Source of the DNA: Streptococcus henryi DSM 19005 | GTDB lineage: Bacteria > Bacillota > Bacilli > Lactobacillales > Streptococcaceae | Assembly: GCF_000376985.1 (NCBI RefSeq) | Contig: NZ_AQYA01000037.1 | Location: 124,001-188,000, forward strand | Length of the DNA: 64,000 nucleotides | Direction: 5' to 3' | In this document: positions 56,473 to 64,000 of the stretch, piece after piece | Layout: each line of letters starts with the position of its first letter | Position numbering within the stretch: the stretch's first letter is position 1 | Made by a program: the position numbers and the translations under genes | Notes under the pieces: model-generated | The model's input: only the letters and a program-made list of their open reading frames with translations | Told to the model about the DNA's origin: nothing | The model's database searches: none

Positions 56473-59273
56473 CAAGAGAGCAACAGAAGGTCAAGGTTGC
56501 CCGTAAAACCTTTCAGAGTAGTTTAAAGGCTAGCCGTATCCATTACCGCAGGGAGAAGAAGGGGTTAAAACGCTCACTTCCTAAACGACGCTTTATCATG
56601 CGCCGAGCTGAGAAAGCTGAAACAAGGGAACAACGACAGACCTTAAAACAAACCTATCAGGAGGAAAAAGATCTAGCGACAGATACCTTTAAGGAAGCGA
56701 TCGCCTATGTGTCTCCCAGATGGCTAAAGGCTAGGGAAATTAAGAAGTATCGGCTTCCTCAAGCCAGACAGCGCCTAGCAGTAGCAAGAAAACACTTGGC
56801 AGAGGTCAAGATGGCCGAAAAAGAGGAGAAAGCCACTTCTAAGTTTACCGATCAGAAAAAGCCAACAGAATCAAAAACGTCACGGTTTCAGTTTCAAAAA
56901 GAAAAACCTCTTGAACGCCTTCAGGCAGAAAAAGAGGTCAAATCAGCTAAGCGTGACGTGAAACAACTGAAAAAAGCACATCAGTTTAAGAACCCCTCGA
57001 CTAAGGTCAAACGAGGATTACGCTATGTCGCCTCAGAATCACTGGATGTAGTCGCTCAAGATGATGACTTAGAAGGTATCCGAACCGTCAAGGATCTGAG
57101 TATAAAAAGCAGACGCTATGGGAGATTTACTTATCAGTCAGGAAAACTCCTTGTCAAAAGTGGGCAGACAGGTCTTCGGTTTACTAAGACGAAAGCCGCT
57201 CATAGTAAGGAGCGGTATCAGAACTTTAAAAAGGGAAAAGGGTTCACCCGACAGAAGCCCTTAAAGCCCAAAAGGCGATACCACACCTTTCTCAAGCAAG
57301 CTAGAAGGCACAGTGTGTCAGGAATAACAGGGGTTATTCAAGCGATTAAGAATAGCCTGACCTTATTTTCATCGATTGCCCTTAATCCTATGACTTGGGT
57401 CGTGTCAGGCCTCTTGTTTTTCTTGCTTTTGATGATGAGTTTTGTTATAGGAATTTCAGGAACCACTCTCATTCAACAGGATGAGAGTGAACTGACAAAA
57501 GCCTATACGCACATGACGTGGGAAGATGCGGAAAACACCCGGACCAACCCCACTGGCATTACCTACTACACCAAGATTGATGACGTCATGGGCTTTATGA
57601 ATCTCAAGTATCAAGATTATGCTTTAGAAGAAATCATGGAAGAAGGGGATAAAACCTATCAAGCCTATTTGAGTCAACTTTGGCAGGACTTAAACGGTGG
57701 GGATTCTTTAAAATCCATGCTTGAGTTAAGTAAGGAGCCTGCCTATAAGCTCTCTGATGACGATAGAGAAGACTTAAAGGAATTAAGTGAGGAAGGCACC
57801 TACCTTGCCCTCCAAGAATTGGATAATCCATTTCAGGGACAGACTGAAGACGATGCGCTTACCATGACAGTCCGCTATGGCTATGAGGTGATTGATGACA
57901 AGCCAACGCTTCATCATAATATCATTTTAGAAGCTAAAGAAAATCAAGTGATTGTGGCTCCCATGGATGGTAAGGTTTCCCTAGATGGCGAGAACATTAT
58001 CATCACGTCAGGTAAGGGACTAAACAAGTCTCAATTGACCTTGTTTAATATCCATACTGGTCGAGTGAGCGATGGCCAAAAAGTCCAAGCAGGGGAAGTG
58101 ATTGGTCAAACCAAGGATGGATCTGGTCTAAAAGTGACCTATCAAAAGGTTGACGATGATTCAGAGAAACTGGTTTACGCCAATCCAGCCTTTTACTTTT
58201 CTAAAGTCATTCAACTCCAAACGACGATTCTCCCTACCATTGGTCAATTTGGAGGCGATGAGTTTGCGAGAGCCAAAGCTATCTATGAGTATTTGAAGAG
58301 TCAAGGAGCGACCAATCAAGCCATTGCGGCTATTTTAGGAAACTGGTCAGTAGAATCTTCTATCAATCCTAAACGAGCTGAAGGTGACTATTTATCGCCT
58401 CCTGTTGGGGCAAGTGCCAGTTCTTGGGATGATGAGGGCTGGTTGTCCCTTAATGGTCCAGCTATCTATAATGGCAGGTACCCGAATATTTTAAGACGTG
58501 GCTTAGGCTTGGGGCAATGGACAGATACTGCAGATGGGTCACGCAGACATACTTTATTATTAGAGTATGCCAAAGGGAAAAATCAGAAGTGGTATGACTT
58601 AGGCTTACAACTGGATTTTATGCTCCATGGGGACAATCCTTACTATACCAACTGGTTAAAAGACTTTTTCAAAAATTCAGGTAGCCCAGCCAGTCTTGCC
58701 CAAGTCTTTCTCATTTATTGGGAGGGAAATAGTGGTGATAAACTCCTAGAACGTCAAACGAGAGCTACAGAGTGGTATTACCAAATTGAGAAAGGCTTTA
58801 GCCAACCAAATGGTGGAACTGCTCAAAGTGATCCAAAAGCGCTGGAAGCAGTTCGAGGAGACCTTTATGACAATTCCGTTCCAGGTGGAGGTGACGGTAT
58901 GGGCTATGCCTATGGGCAATGTACGTGGGGAGTAGCTGCTCGTATCAACCAATTGGGATTGAAACTCAAAGGCCGAAACGGTGAGAAAATCCCAATCATC
59001 AGTACCATGGGTAATGGTCAAGATTGGGTGGCAACAGCAGCACGTCTTGGTGGAGATACAGGCAAGCAACCAAAAGCAGGAGCGATTATTTCCTTTGCGG
59101 GAGGAGGTCATGGATCGCCAACAGAATACGGTCATGTCGCCTTTGTCGAGAAAGTTTATCCTGATGGTTCTTTCCTCATCTCAGAGACCAATGTTAATGG
59201 TAATCCTAACTATACATTCCGTAAATTATCAGGAGTCGATAGTACAATTAGCTTTGCCTATACGACGAAATAG
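56469..59273 (+). CDS. PrgK-like peptidoglycan hydrolase of the conjugation machine (degenerate M23, lysozyme-like, CHAP)
   Basis: A 934-residue membrane-bound wall hydrolase. Residues 1-290 are a very basic, partly coiled cytoplasmic region. A membrane helix at about 310-330 is followed by a stalk. An M23-like fold (about 490-575) lacks the zinc-binding HxH, reading LKVTY instead. A phage-type lysozyme domain (about 595-770) holds ILGNWSVESSINP with its glutamate. A C-terminal CHAP domain (about 807-930) has the catalytic cysteine in YGQCTWGVA and histidine in YGHVAFVE. The same three-part order is known for PrgK of pCF10. It opens the wall for the channel. Confidence 0.9.
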   Translation: MTREQQKVKVARKTFQSSLKASRIHYRREKKGLKRSLPKRRFIMRRAEKAETREQRQTLKQTYQEEKDLATDTFKEAIAYVSPRWLKAREIKKYRLPQARQRLAVARKHLAEVKMAEKEEKATSKFTDQKKPTESKTSRFQFQKEKPLERLQAEKEVKSAKRDVKQLKKAHQFKNPSTKVKRGLRYVASESLDVVAQDDDLEGIRTVKDLSIKSRRYGRFTYQSGKLLVKSGQTGLRFTKTKAAHSKERYQNFKKGKGFTRQKPLKPKRRYHTFLKQARRHSVSGITGVIQAIKNSLTLFSSIALNPMTWVVSGLLFFLLLMMSFVIGISGTTLIQQDESELTKAYTHMTWEDAENTRTNPTGITYYTKIDDVMGFMNLKYQDYALEEIMEEGDKTYQAYLSQLWQDLNGGDSLKSMLELSKEPAYKLSDDDREDLKELSEEGTYLALQELDNPFQGQTEDDALTMTVRYGYEVIDDKPTLHHNIILEAKENQVIVAPMDGKVSLDGENIIITSGKGLNKSQLTLFNIHTGRVSDGQKVQAGEVIGQTKDGSGLKVTYQKVDDDSEKLVYANPAFYFSKVIQLQTTILPTIGQFGGDEFARAKAIYEYLKSQGATNQAIAAILGNWSVESSINPKRAEGDYLSPPVGASASSWDDEGWLSLNGPAIYNGRYPNILRRGLGLGQWTDTADGSRRHTLLLEYAKGKNQKWYDLGLQLDFMLHGDNPYYTNWLKDFFKNSGSPASLAQVFLIYWEGNSGDKLLERQTRATEWYYQIEKGFSQPNGGTAQSDPKALEAVRGDLYDNSVPGGGDGMGYAYGQCTWGVAARINQLGLKLKGRNGEKIPIISTMGNGQDWVATAARLGGDTGKQPKAGAIISFAGGGHGSPTEYGHVAFVEKVYPDGSFLISETNVNGNPNYTFRKLSGVDSTISFAYTTK

Positions 59274-59318
59274 AAAACAATATGCTAACGATTTAACAAT
59301 TTGTTAGCATATTGTTTT
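59274..59318 (+). promoter_or_regulatory. Inverted repeat 1: terminator of the conjugation operon and candidate AbiEi operator
   Basis: Perfect sixteen-base arms AAAACAATATGCTAAC (59274-59289) and GTTAGCATATTGTTTT (59303-59318). The T-rich right side lets it end transcription from the PrgK-like gene. Its core ATATGCTAAC is the same as in repeat 2. Confidence 0.75.
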
Positions 59319-59341
59319 GTTTGTGATTGATTTTTTATAAA
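59312..59341 (+). promoter_or_regulatory. abiE promoter
   Basis: TTGTTT at 59312-59317 and TATAAA at 59336-59341, 18 bp apart, lie between and overlap the edges of the two inverted repeats. Confidence 0.5.
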
Positions 59342-59380
59342 TAATATGCTAACATTGTAGTGAAATGTTAGCATATTATT
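59340..59380 (+). promoter_or_regulatory. Inverted repeat 2: candidate AbiEi operator
   Basis: Perfect sixteen-base arms AATAATATGCTAACAT (59340-59355) and ATGTTAGCATATTATT (59365-59380), directly before the AGGAGG ribosome site of abiEi. AbiEi of S. agalactiae is known to repress its operon by binding paired inverted repeats, which this arrangement matches. Confidence 0.8.
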
Positions 59381-59394
59381 TAGGAGGTGGTAAT

Positions 59395-59988
59395 GTGGAT
59401 TTGTTAGAGAAACCTGTCTATAATTACATAAAAAAAAATCATGGAGTTATAACTTTTCGTGATATAGAAGAGCTTAACTTTTCTTACCAACAACTGAATC
59501 AATTGGTCTCAAAAGGTAAAGTGGAATCAATTGAAAGAGGGATTTATCATCTGCCTGATACCTATATTGATGATTTCTTTAGTTTACAGTATCGTTTTCC
59601 AAAAGGAATTTATTCCTTAGAAACAGCACTATGGTTACATGGCCTTTCCCTCACTGTTCCATTTGAACCTGTGATGACTTTTCCTTTTGGGACGAACACG
59701 AGGCTAATGAAAGAAGCTGGTGTTAAGCCGATTGTTGCTAGAAATCATCATGAAATCGGTATTATAAAACTAGAGCGACAGGCTGGACAGTTTATCTCAG
59801 TATATGATATGGAACGAACTTTGGTAGAGTGTTTGAGAACAGCCTATCATGTTGATGTTCAAGTCATTGCTCCAGCGTTTCAAGCTTATTTCAAAAAAGG
59901 AACTGTGAATTATGCCAAGATGTATCACTATGCAAAACTATTTAATGTCACTGAAAAGCTACAATCTTATGTGGAGGTTTTGTCGTGA
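59395..59988 (+). CDS. abiEi: AbiEi antitoxin and autorepressor
   Basis: A 197-residue antitoxin of the AbiE type IV toxin-antitoxin and phage abortive infection system. The N-terminal winged helix (about residues 1-50; VYNYIKKNHGVITFRDIEELN, LNQLVSKGKVESIERGIYHLP) binds the operon operator; the C-terminal domain (60-197) has YSLETALWLHGLS and VYDMERTLVECLR. GTG 59395 is seven bases after AGGAGG; an in-frame ATG at 59365 lies in the operator. Its stop overlaps abiEii. Confidence 0.9.
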   Translation: MDLLEKPVYNYIKKNHGVITFRDIEELNFSYQQLNQLVSKGKVESIERGIYHLPDTYIDDFFSLQYRFPKGIYSLETALWLHGLSLTVPFEPVMTFPFGTNTRLMKEAGVKPIVARNHHEIGIIKLERQAGQFISVYDMERTLVECLRTAYHVDVQVIAPAFQAYFKKGTVNYAKMYHYAKLFNVTEKLQSYVEVLS

Positions 59989-60839
59989 AATTTTCAAATG
60001 CTAATAGTTTCAAAGCGAAAATTAAGAATATCGCAAGAGAAAAAGGGATACCTGCTCAACAAGTTCAGCAGAACTATTTGATTGAGAAAATCTTAAAACT
60101 CATCTCTGAAAGTCGGTATAAAGATTCTTTCATTGTGAAAGGTGGATTCCTTATCGGACAGATGATTGGCTTAGATAAACGAACAACTATGGATTTAGAT
60201 GTTACTTTGAAAGGCCAACCTCTTAGCGAGGAAAATATTCAAACAATCTTCAAAGAAATTGTAAGTCAACCTTCCGAAGGTTTTCAATTTGAAGTTGATA
60301 TGTTAGAGCCAATTCGACAAGATGATGAATATGGGGGCTTTACCCTCAAACTCAAGGCGACATTCGATACCCTACGTGAAGTTGTCTTTATTGATATAAC
60401 AACAGGTGATCGGATAACACCACGAGAAATTACTTATCAATTGCAGTCTGTTTTTTCAGAGAATAAACTAGAAGTTTGGACTTATAATTTAGAAACTGTT
60501 CTTGCTGAAAAATTAGAAACGATTATTCGTCGAGGAGCTGTTTCAACTAGACCTCGTGATCGCTATGACCTCTTCACATTATATCACCTTCGAAAAGATG
60601 AGATTGATATCCCAATATTGAAAACTGCTCTAAACAATACTGCTAAGAAAAGAGAAAGCTTAGATGTTTTGACAAATTGGGAAAGTCAACTAGAGGAAAT
60701 CCGCAGCTCTGATTACCAGAAACAGCTTTGGTCTCGCTATCAAAAATCATTTAGGTATGCCAGTGAAATTAGTTTTGAGGAGTCGATAGAAGTGGTGGCA
60801 ATTATTTTAAATCAATTAGGAGTTAGTAGTGTATGCTGA
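59985..60839 (+). CDS. abiEii: AbiEii nucleotidyltransferase toxin
   Basis: A 284-residue toxin of the DUF1814/AbiEii nucleotidyltransferase family. The active-site elements are FIVKGGFLIGQMIGLDKRTTMDLDVT (about residues 44-69), with the D-x-D, and later LETVLAEKLETIIRRGAVSTRPRDRYDLF. When free it blocks growth, probably by modifying tRNA. GTG 59985 overlaps the abiEi stop (GTGA), and the stop overlaps the start of the HEPN gene (ATGCTGA). Confidence 0.9.
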   Translation: MKFSNANSFKAKIKNIAREKGIPAQQVQQNYLIEKILKLISESRYKDSFIVKGGFLIGQMIGLDKRTTMDLDVTLKGQPLSEENIQTIFKEIVSQPSEGFQFEVDMLEPIRQDDEYGGFTLKLKATFDTLREVVFIDITTGDRITPREITYQLQSVFSENKLEVWTYNLETVLAEKLETIIRRGAVSTRPRDRYDLFTLYHLRKDEIDIPILKTALNNTAKKRESLDVLTNWESQLEEIRSSDYQKQLWSRYQKSFRYASEISFEESIEVVAIILNQLGVSSVC

Positions 60840-62224
60840 CAGGAACTTTGAAGATGATGGGTTATGAATTTTTCTTTACATTTGATAAAGAAAAGTTATC
60901 CTTGATTCCTAAAGAAGAGAAAGATTCGATTAAGTATTCTTGGTTTCATAAAAAATTGGAAACTGGGGGATATGCTTGGCCTGGAGATCCTAAATTTGTA
61001 GAAGAAGACTTTCTTTATGGACGTACAAATGAAACAAATCAAGTTATTACATTTCTAACAAATAAACACATTCAACTTCATGAAAACAATGGTGTTATTA
61101 CTGTACCGTTTTTGGCCTATTTTTTTAGTGACTCTGAAAGACCGATGATTAGTCGGATATCTTTCAGCGGGTTAGAACTAAACTATATTCATCCAATCAA
61201 TCATGCTTTTGAAATTTCGTATAAGCCTGAAGAACATGATGGAAAAATAAAAATTAGTACCTATGATTTTGACTCCACAACGACAAAAGAACAGAAGTTT
61301 ACCGTTTTTGGAAAAGAAGTTCAAGTTTATTTCGGAATTACAAGGACAACGAGTCTATCTATTGAAAAACCACCTCTAACCCTATCATCGTCAATGGTTT
61401 TTTATTTTGAAGAAACTCAAGATTATTCTTTTATACTAGAATTAAATCGTATTGCAAAAGAGTTTATCCAATTTCTTTGTAATCGTAGAAATATTAGTTT
61501 TACTAAGATTCAATTGTCAAGTAGGGAAAGTAATGTTAGACAATACGTTGAAATTGGAGAAGATATTGAGATTGAAATGAAGCCATTGAAAGATGGAAGA
61601 TATATTCAACAAAAATATATTGCTGGTTATGAGGGGAAGATATTAAATGACATAGCTGAAAATAATCTATATCTCAGACATCTAGGTAAGAGTTTTAGTG
61701 ATAGTCGGATAATTGATGCTGCCAGTTTTGTGCTAAGAACTGCTGCCTTTGAATGGGAGTTTAGCAAACTATTTTCAGAAGATAAATGGAAAAGTGATCA
61801 AAGAAAAAGACTGGAAGAGGAAGTCAGCAAAGAATTGGAGTGTTTAATTGAAACCTCAACAGGTAAAAAGAAAAAAATTTACAAAGATCTGAAAAAATCA
61901 GTTATTTCTTATCTATCTCTTTCTCAAAAGATTCATCAAATATTTGAAGAATACGGGGAGAGAATACTAGATATATTTGGTTGTTATATGTATAAAATAA
62001 ACAATATCTCTTTTGATCATTCTAAAATCGGAGAGAGGATTGGCAAGCAATGAAATAATTTTGCCCACGGAAATTTAGATAAAGAATTTATAAATGAGTC
62101 TTTGCTAGATGTAGTGTTCCTTGAACAAATTGTCCTAGCTATGCAACTACAATATTTTGGAATAGATGAGATAGAAACCCCAAAAATTATAAATGAAGTA
62201 TTTCACCATAATTTGGCAATATAG
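60833..62224 (+). pseudogene. ApeA/HEPN-like anti-phage gene with an in-frame stop at the catalytic arginine
   Basis: ATG 60833 overlaps the abiEii stop. Translation runs for 406 codons to TGA 62051-62053, then the same frame stays open for 56 more codons to TAG 62222-62224. The N-terminal part (about 1-215) resembles ApeA N-terminal domains; the C-terminal helices are HEPN-like. Right after the TGA come N-N-F-A-H-G, so with an arginine at the stop the motif is R-x4-H, the HEPN RNase active site. One change (CGA to TGA) explains it. The shortened product lacks the histidine and arginine and should be inactive unless read through. No further damage is seen, so the change may be recent or functional. 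Confidence 0.75.
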
Positions 62225-62234
62225 AGTGGTTCTG

Positions 62235-62276
62235 GGAGGGTCTGATGCGTCAGTCCTCCCCTTTTTTATAGGGATT
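62235..62276 (+). terminator. First terminator after the defence cassette
   Basis: Stem GGGAGG/CCTCCC with inner TCTGA/TCAG pairing and six T. Confidence 0.65.
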
Positions 62277-62281
62277 TTCAG

Positions 62282-62312
62282 AAGCTATCGGTAGTGCTAC
62301 CGATAGCTTTTT
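62282..62312 (+). terminator. Second terminator after the defence cassette
   Basis: Perfect arms AAGCTATCGGTAG and CTACCGATAGCTT with T run. Confidence 0.85.
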
Positions 62313-62329
62313 TCTTTATCCATTTTTGA

Positions 62330-62348
62330 TGTGATACCAAAATCAAGG
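62330..62348 (+). repeat. 19-bp leader repeat, copy 2
   Basis: Identical to 50229-50247 and lies 69 bp before the adhesin start; TGATGGGGA again follows closely. Confidence 0.6.
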
Positions 62349-62416
62349 CGTCTTTTTTATGATGGGGAGAGAGTGACGGAATGTTACTACTTATCAAAAG
62401 AAAAGAAGGACTTTTT

Positions 62417-64000
62417 ATGACCAAACAATGTCATCATCACTTTTTAGTCAATCAGGAAAAAGCAGAAAAACACGTCTTCCGTAAAAGTAAGAAGTATCGT
62501 ACGCTTTGTTCGGTAGCACTTGGAACTATGGTGACGGCTGTTGTCGCTTGGGGTGGCCAAGTAGCACAAGCTGACGAAGTGGTAACACCTTCGCTAGATA
62601 AAACCGTTCAGTTGACAGAAAATCCTGCGACCAACTTACCAGAAGCGCAACCTACACCAGTTGTTGAACAAACGAATAGTCTTGCCTCAACTGGTCAATC
62701 AGATGGGGCTATCACGGTTACAGTTCCTCATGATGTTGTGACAAAGGCAGTCAATCAAGCAACTGCTGAAGGGGTTACTACCATTCAGGATAAACCTATG
62801 GATTTAGGGAACACAACCTCTGCGAGAGATACCAGTAAGCAATTAGATAAAGCGGAAGCGGATGCTGCTAAGCAGGCTGAAGCCATCACTCAGGTGACCA
62901 ATACCTATAAAGCAGATAAAGCCGCCTATGAACAAGATAAAACACGTGTTGAACAAGGGAATACTGCGTTGGCTGCTAGTCATAAAGACGCCACTCAAGC
63001 AGGAAACGCCTTGAATAGTTCAGTAGATACTATGGTTTCAGAAGTGAAGACTCAGGACAAGTCTGCGAACGTGACTATTACCACTCAAACCGTTCCGGCA
63101 GGAGATGGCTCAACTGTTTCAGGCTATCAGGATTATACCTCTGCGGTAACTGCTATTGATAAGCAAAATAAGGACAATCTAGCTGAATACGAATCAAAGA
63201 AGAAAGTGGCAGACGCCATTGTCGGAAAAAACCTTCAGATTCAAAAGGAAAATGAAGCGGGTCTTGCCAAGGCAAAGGCTGATAATGAAGCAATTGATAA
63301 ACGCAATCAAGCCGGACAAAAAGCAGTGGATGATGAAAACAAGGCAGGTCAAGCTGCTGTTGAAACCTATAATAAAGACCAACAGAAATTAGTCACAGAC
63401 CGTGAAACTGAGATTGCTGCTATCACGAAACGCAATAAGGAAAAAGAAGAAGCCGCCAAGAAAGAAAATGAAGCGATTGATACCTACAATGCCAAAGAAA
63501 TGGAGCGCTATAAACGTGATTTAGCTGAGATTTCAAAAGGTGAGGAAGGCTATATCTCTCAAGCTCTTGCTCAGGCACTCAACTTGAATAATGGGGAACC
63601 GCAAGCACGTCATTCCGCGGATACAAGAAACCCAAATCGCATCATTGCCAAGGGTGACGCCATGCTTGGTGGTTATTCTAAAATCCTAGATTCTACTGGT
63701 TTTTTCGTCTATGACACCTTTAAAACGGGAGAAACCCTTTCCTTTACCTATCAAAATCTTCAAAATGCTCGCTTTGATGGTAAGAAAATCACAAAAGTAG
63801 CCTATGACATTACTAACCTTGTTTCTCCAGCTGGAACTCATGCCGTTCAGTTAGTCGTGCCAAATGACCCAACAGAAGGCTTTGTCGCCTACCGTAATGA
63901 TGGGACAGGCAATTGGCGAACCGATAAAATGGAGTTTCGTGTCAAAGCCAAGTATTTCTTAGAAGATGGCTCTCAAGTCAGCTTCACCAAGGAAAAACCA
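62417..64000 (+). CDS. Antigen I/II-family surface adhesin, N-terminal part (runs off the window)
   Basis: The first 528 codons are open to the window end. ATG 62417 is six bases after AGAAGGA. A long signal peptide (basic start, then KYRTLCSVALGTMVTAVVAWGGQVAQADE) resembles those of AgI/II adhesins. After a serine/threonine/proline-rich stretch comes an alanine-rich coiled coil (about residues 150-375) with heptad-like blocks such as NEAIDKRNQAGQKAVDDENKAGQAA. From about residue 385 a GbpC/Spa-type globular domain begins (GDAMLGGYSKILDSTGFFVYDTF, then TKVAYDITNL). A GbpC/Spa domain is also present in PrgB of pCF10, so a role in cell-cell contact for transfer is likely. LPXTG is expected beyond the window. 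Confidence 0.85.
   Translation, partial: MTKQCHHHFLVNQEKAEKHVFRKSKKYRTLCSVALGTMVTAVVAWGGQVAQADEVVTPSLDKTVQLTENPATNLPEAQPTPVVEQTNSLASTGQSDGAITVTVPHDVVTKAVNQATAEGVTTIQDKPMDLGNTTSARDTSKQLDKAEADAAKQAEAITQVTNTYKADKAAYEQDKTRVEQGNTALAASHKDATQAGNALNSSVDTMVSEVKTQDKSANVTITTQTVPAGDGSTVSGYQDYTSAVTAIDKQNKDNLAEYESKKKVADAIVGKNLQIQKENEAGLAKAKADNEAIDKRNQAGQKAVDDENKAGQAAVETYNKDQQKLVTDRETEIAAITKRNKEKEEAAKKENEAIDTYNAKEMERYKRDLAEISKGEEGYISQALAQALNLNNGEPQARHSADTRNPNRIIAKGDAMLGGYSKILDSTGFFVYDTFKTGETLSFTYQNLQNARFDGKKITKVAYDITNLVSPAGTHAVQLVVPNDPTEGFVAYRNDGTGNWRTDKMEFRVKAKYFLEDGSQVSFTKEKP

Noticed and set aside
63194..63382. Minus-strand frame opposite the adhesin
   Set aside because: Shadow of the repetitive coiled-coil sequence of the adhesin.

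Overview
The window reads as the chromosome of a low-GC streptococcus, probably of the salivarius group (S. salivarius, S. vestibularis or S. thermophilus), carrying the left part of an integrative and conjugative element (ICE). The assignment to Streptococcus rests on the protein families and gene orders: a hypothetical gene-murC-GNAT-mltG-greA run, murI-rdgB-yfcE-cbpB-xerD-like-scpA-scpB-rluB-yidD, ybeY-dgkA-era, dnaG-rpoD, fumarate-type pyrD, and gpmA next to niaR/niaX. The species-group guess is an inference and was not tested. No tRNA, rRNA or CRISPR array was seen.

Region by region. 1-840 is mostly non-coding and has terminators, repeated GGGGCA motifs that may be a mobile-element scar, and one small membrane protein. 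875-11510 holds pyrD, a CadC-type repressor with its metal-efflux ATPase, gpmA, the NAD-precursor regulator niaR and niacin transporter niaX, then murC, mltG and greA. 11990-16740 holds yidC, acylphosphatase, an RNA methyltransferase, an HD hydrolase, a Bax-inhibitor-like protein and lysA. 16912-23606 is the compact murI-to-yidD run, interrupted between scpA and scpB by a repeat-rich spacer. 23672-26464 is a TrkH/TrkA potassium system on the minus strand. 27001-37027 holds trmL and a T-box-controlled histidine operon (hisC-Z-G-D, a SerB-like phosphatase, a GyrI-like gene, hisB-H-A-F-I-E) with two copies of a small MITE-like repeat inside it. 37051-45742 holds dnaG-rpoD, a SufT-like gene, a secreted DUF5648-type protein, rmlD, ybeY-dgkA-era and a Nudix gene.

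At about 45930 a second Nudix gene is cut off just after the start of its Nudix motif and foreign DNA begins. From here to the window end the genes are those of a Gram-positive ICE: a RepA-like replication protein, an orphan cytosine-5 DNA methyltransferase, accessory genes (an Spx-like protein without its CxxC, an HTH-like protein, a CPBP membrane protease) and a type IV secretion module (coupling ATPase, VirB2-like, VirB6-like, PrgI/VirB3-like, VirB4 ATPase, and a three-domain PrgK-like cell-wall hydrolase). A defence cassette follows: abiEi, abiEii and an ApeA/HEPN-like gene. The last gene is a large antigen I/II-type surface adhesin that runs off the end. The recombinase and relaxase are not in the window.

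The most striking observations are these. The ApeA-like HEPN gene has a TGA stop exactly where the catalytic arginine of its Rx4H motif should be, with the rest of the HEPN domain intact downstream. The abiE promoter is framed by two perfect 16-bp-arm inverted repeats with the same core. The ICE junction inside the Nudix gene carries TGTCAT repeats. The histidine operon contains paired MITE-like elements and a probable non-orthologous histidinol-phosphatase.
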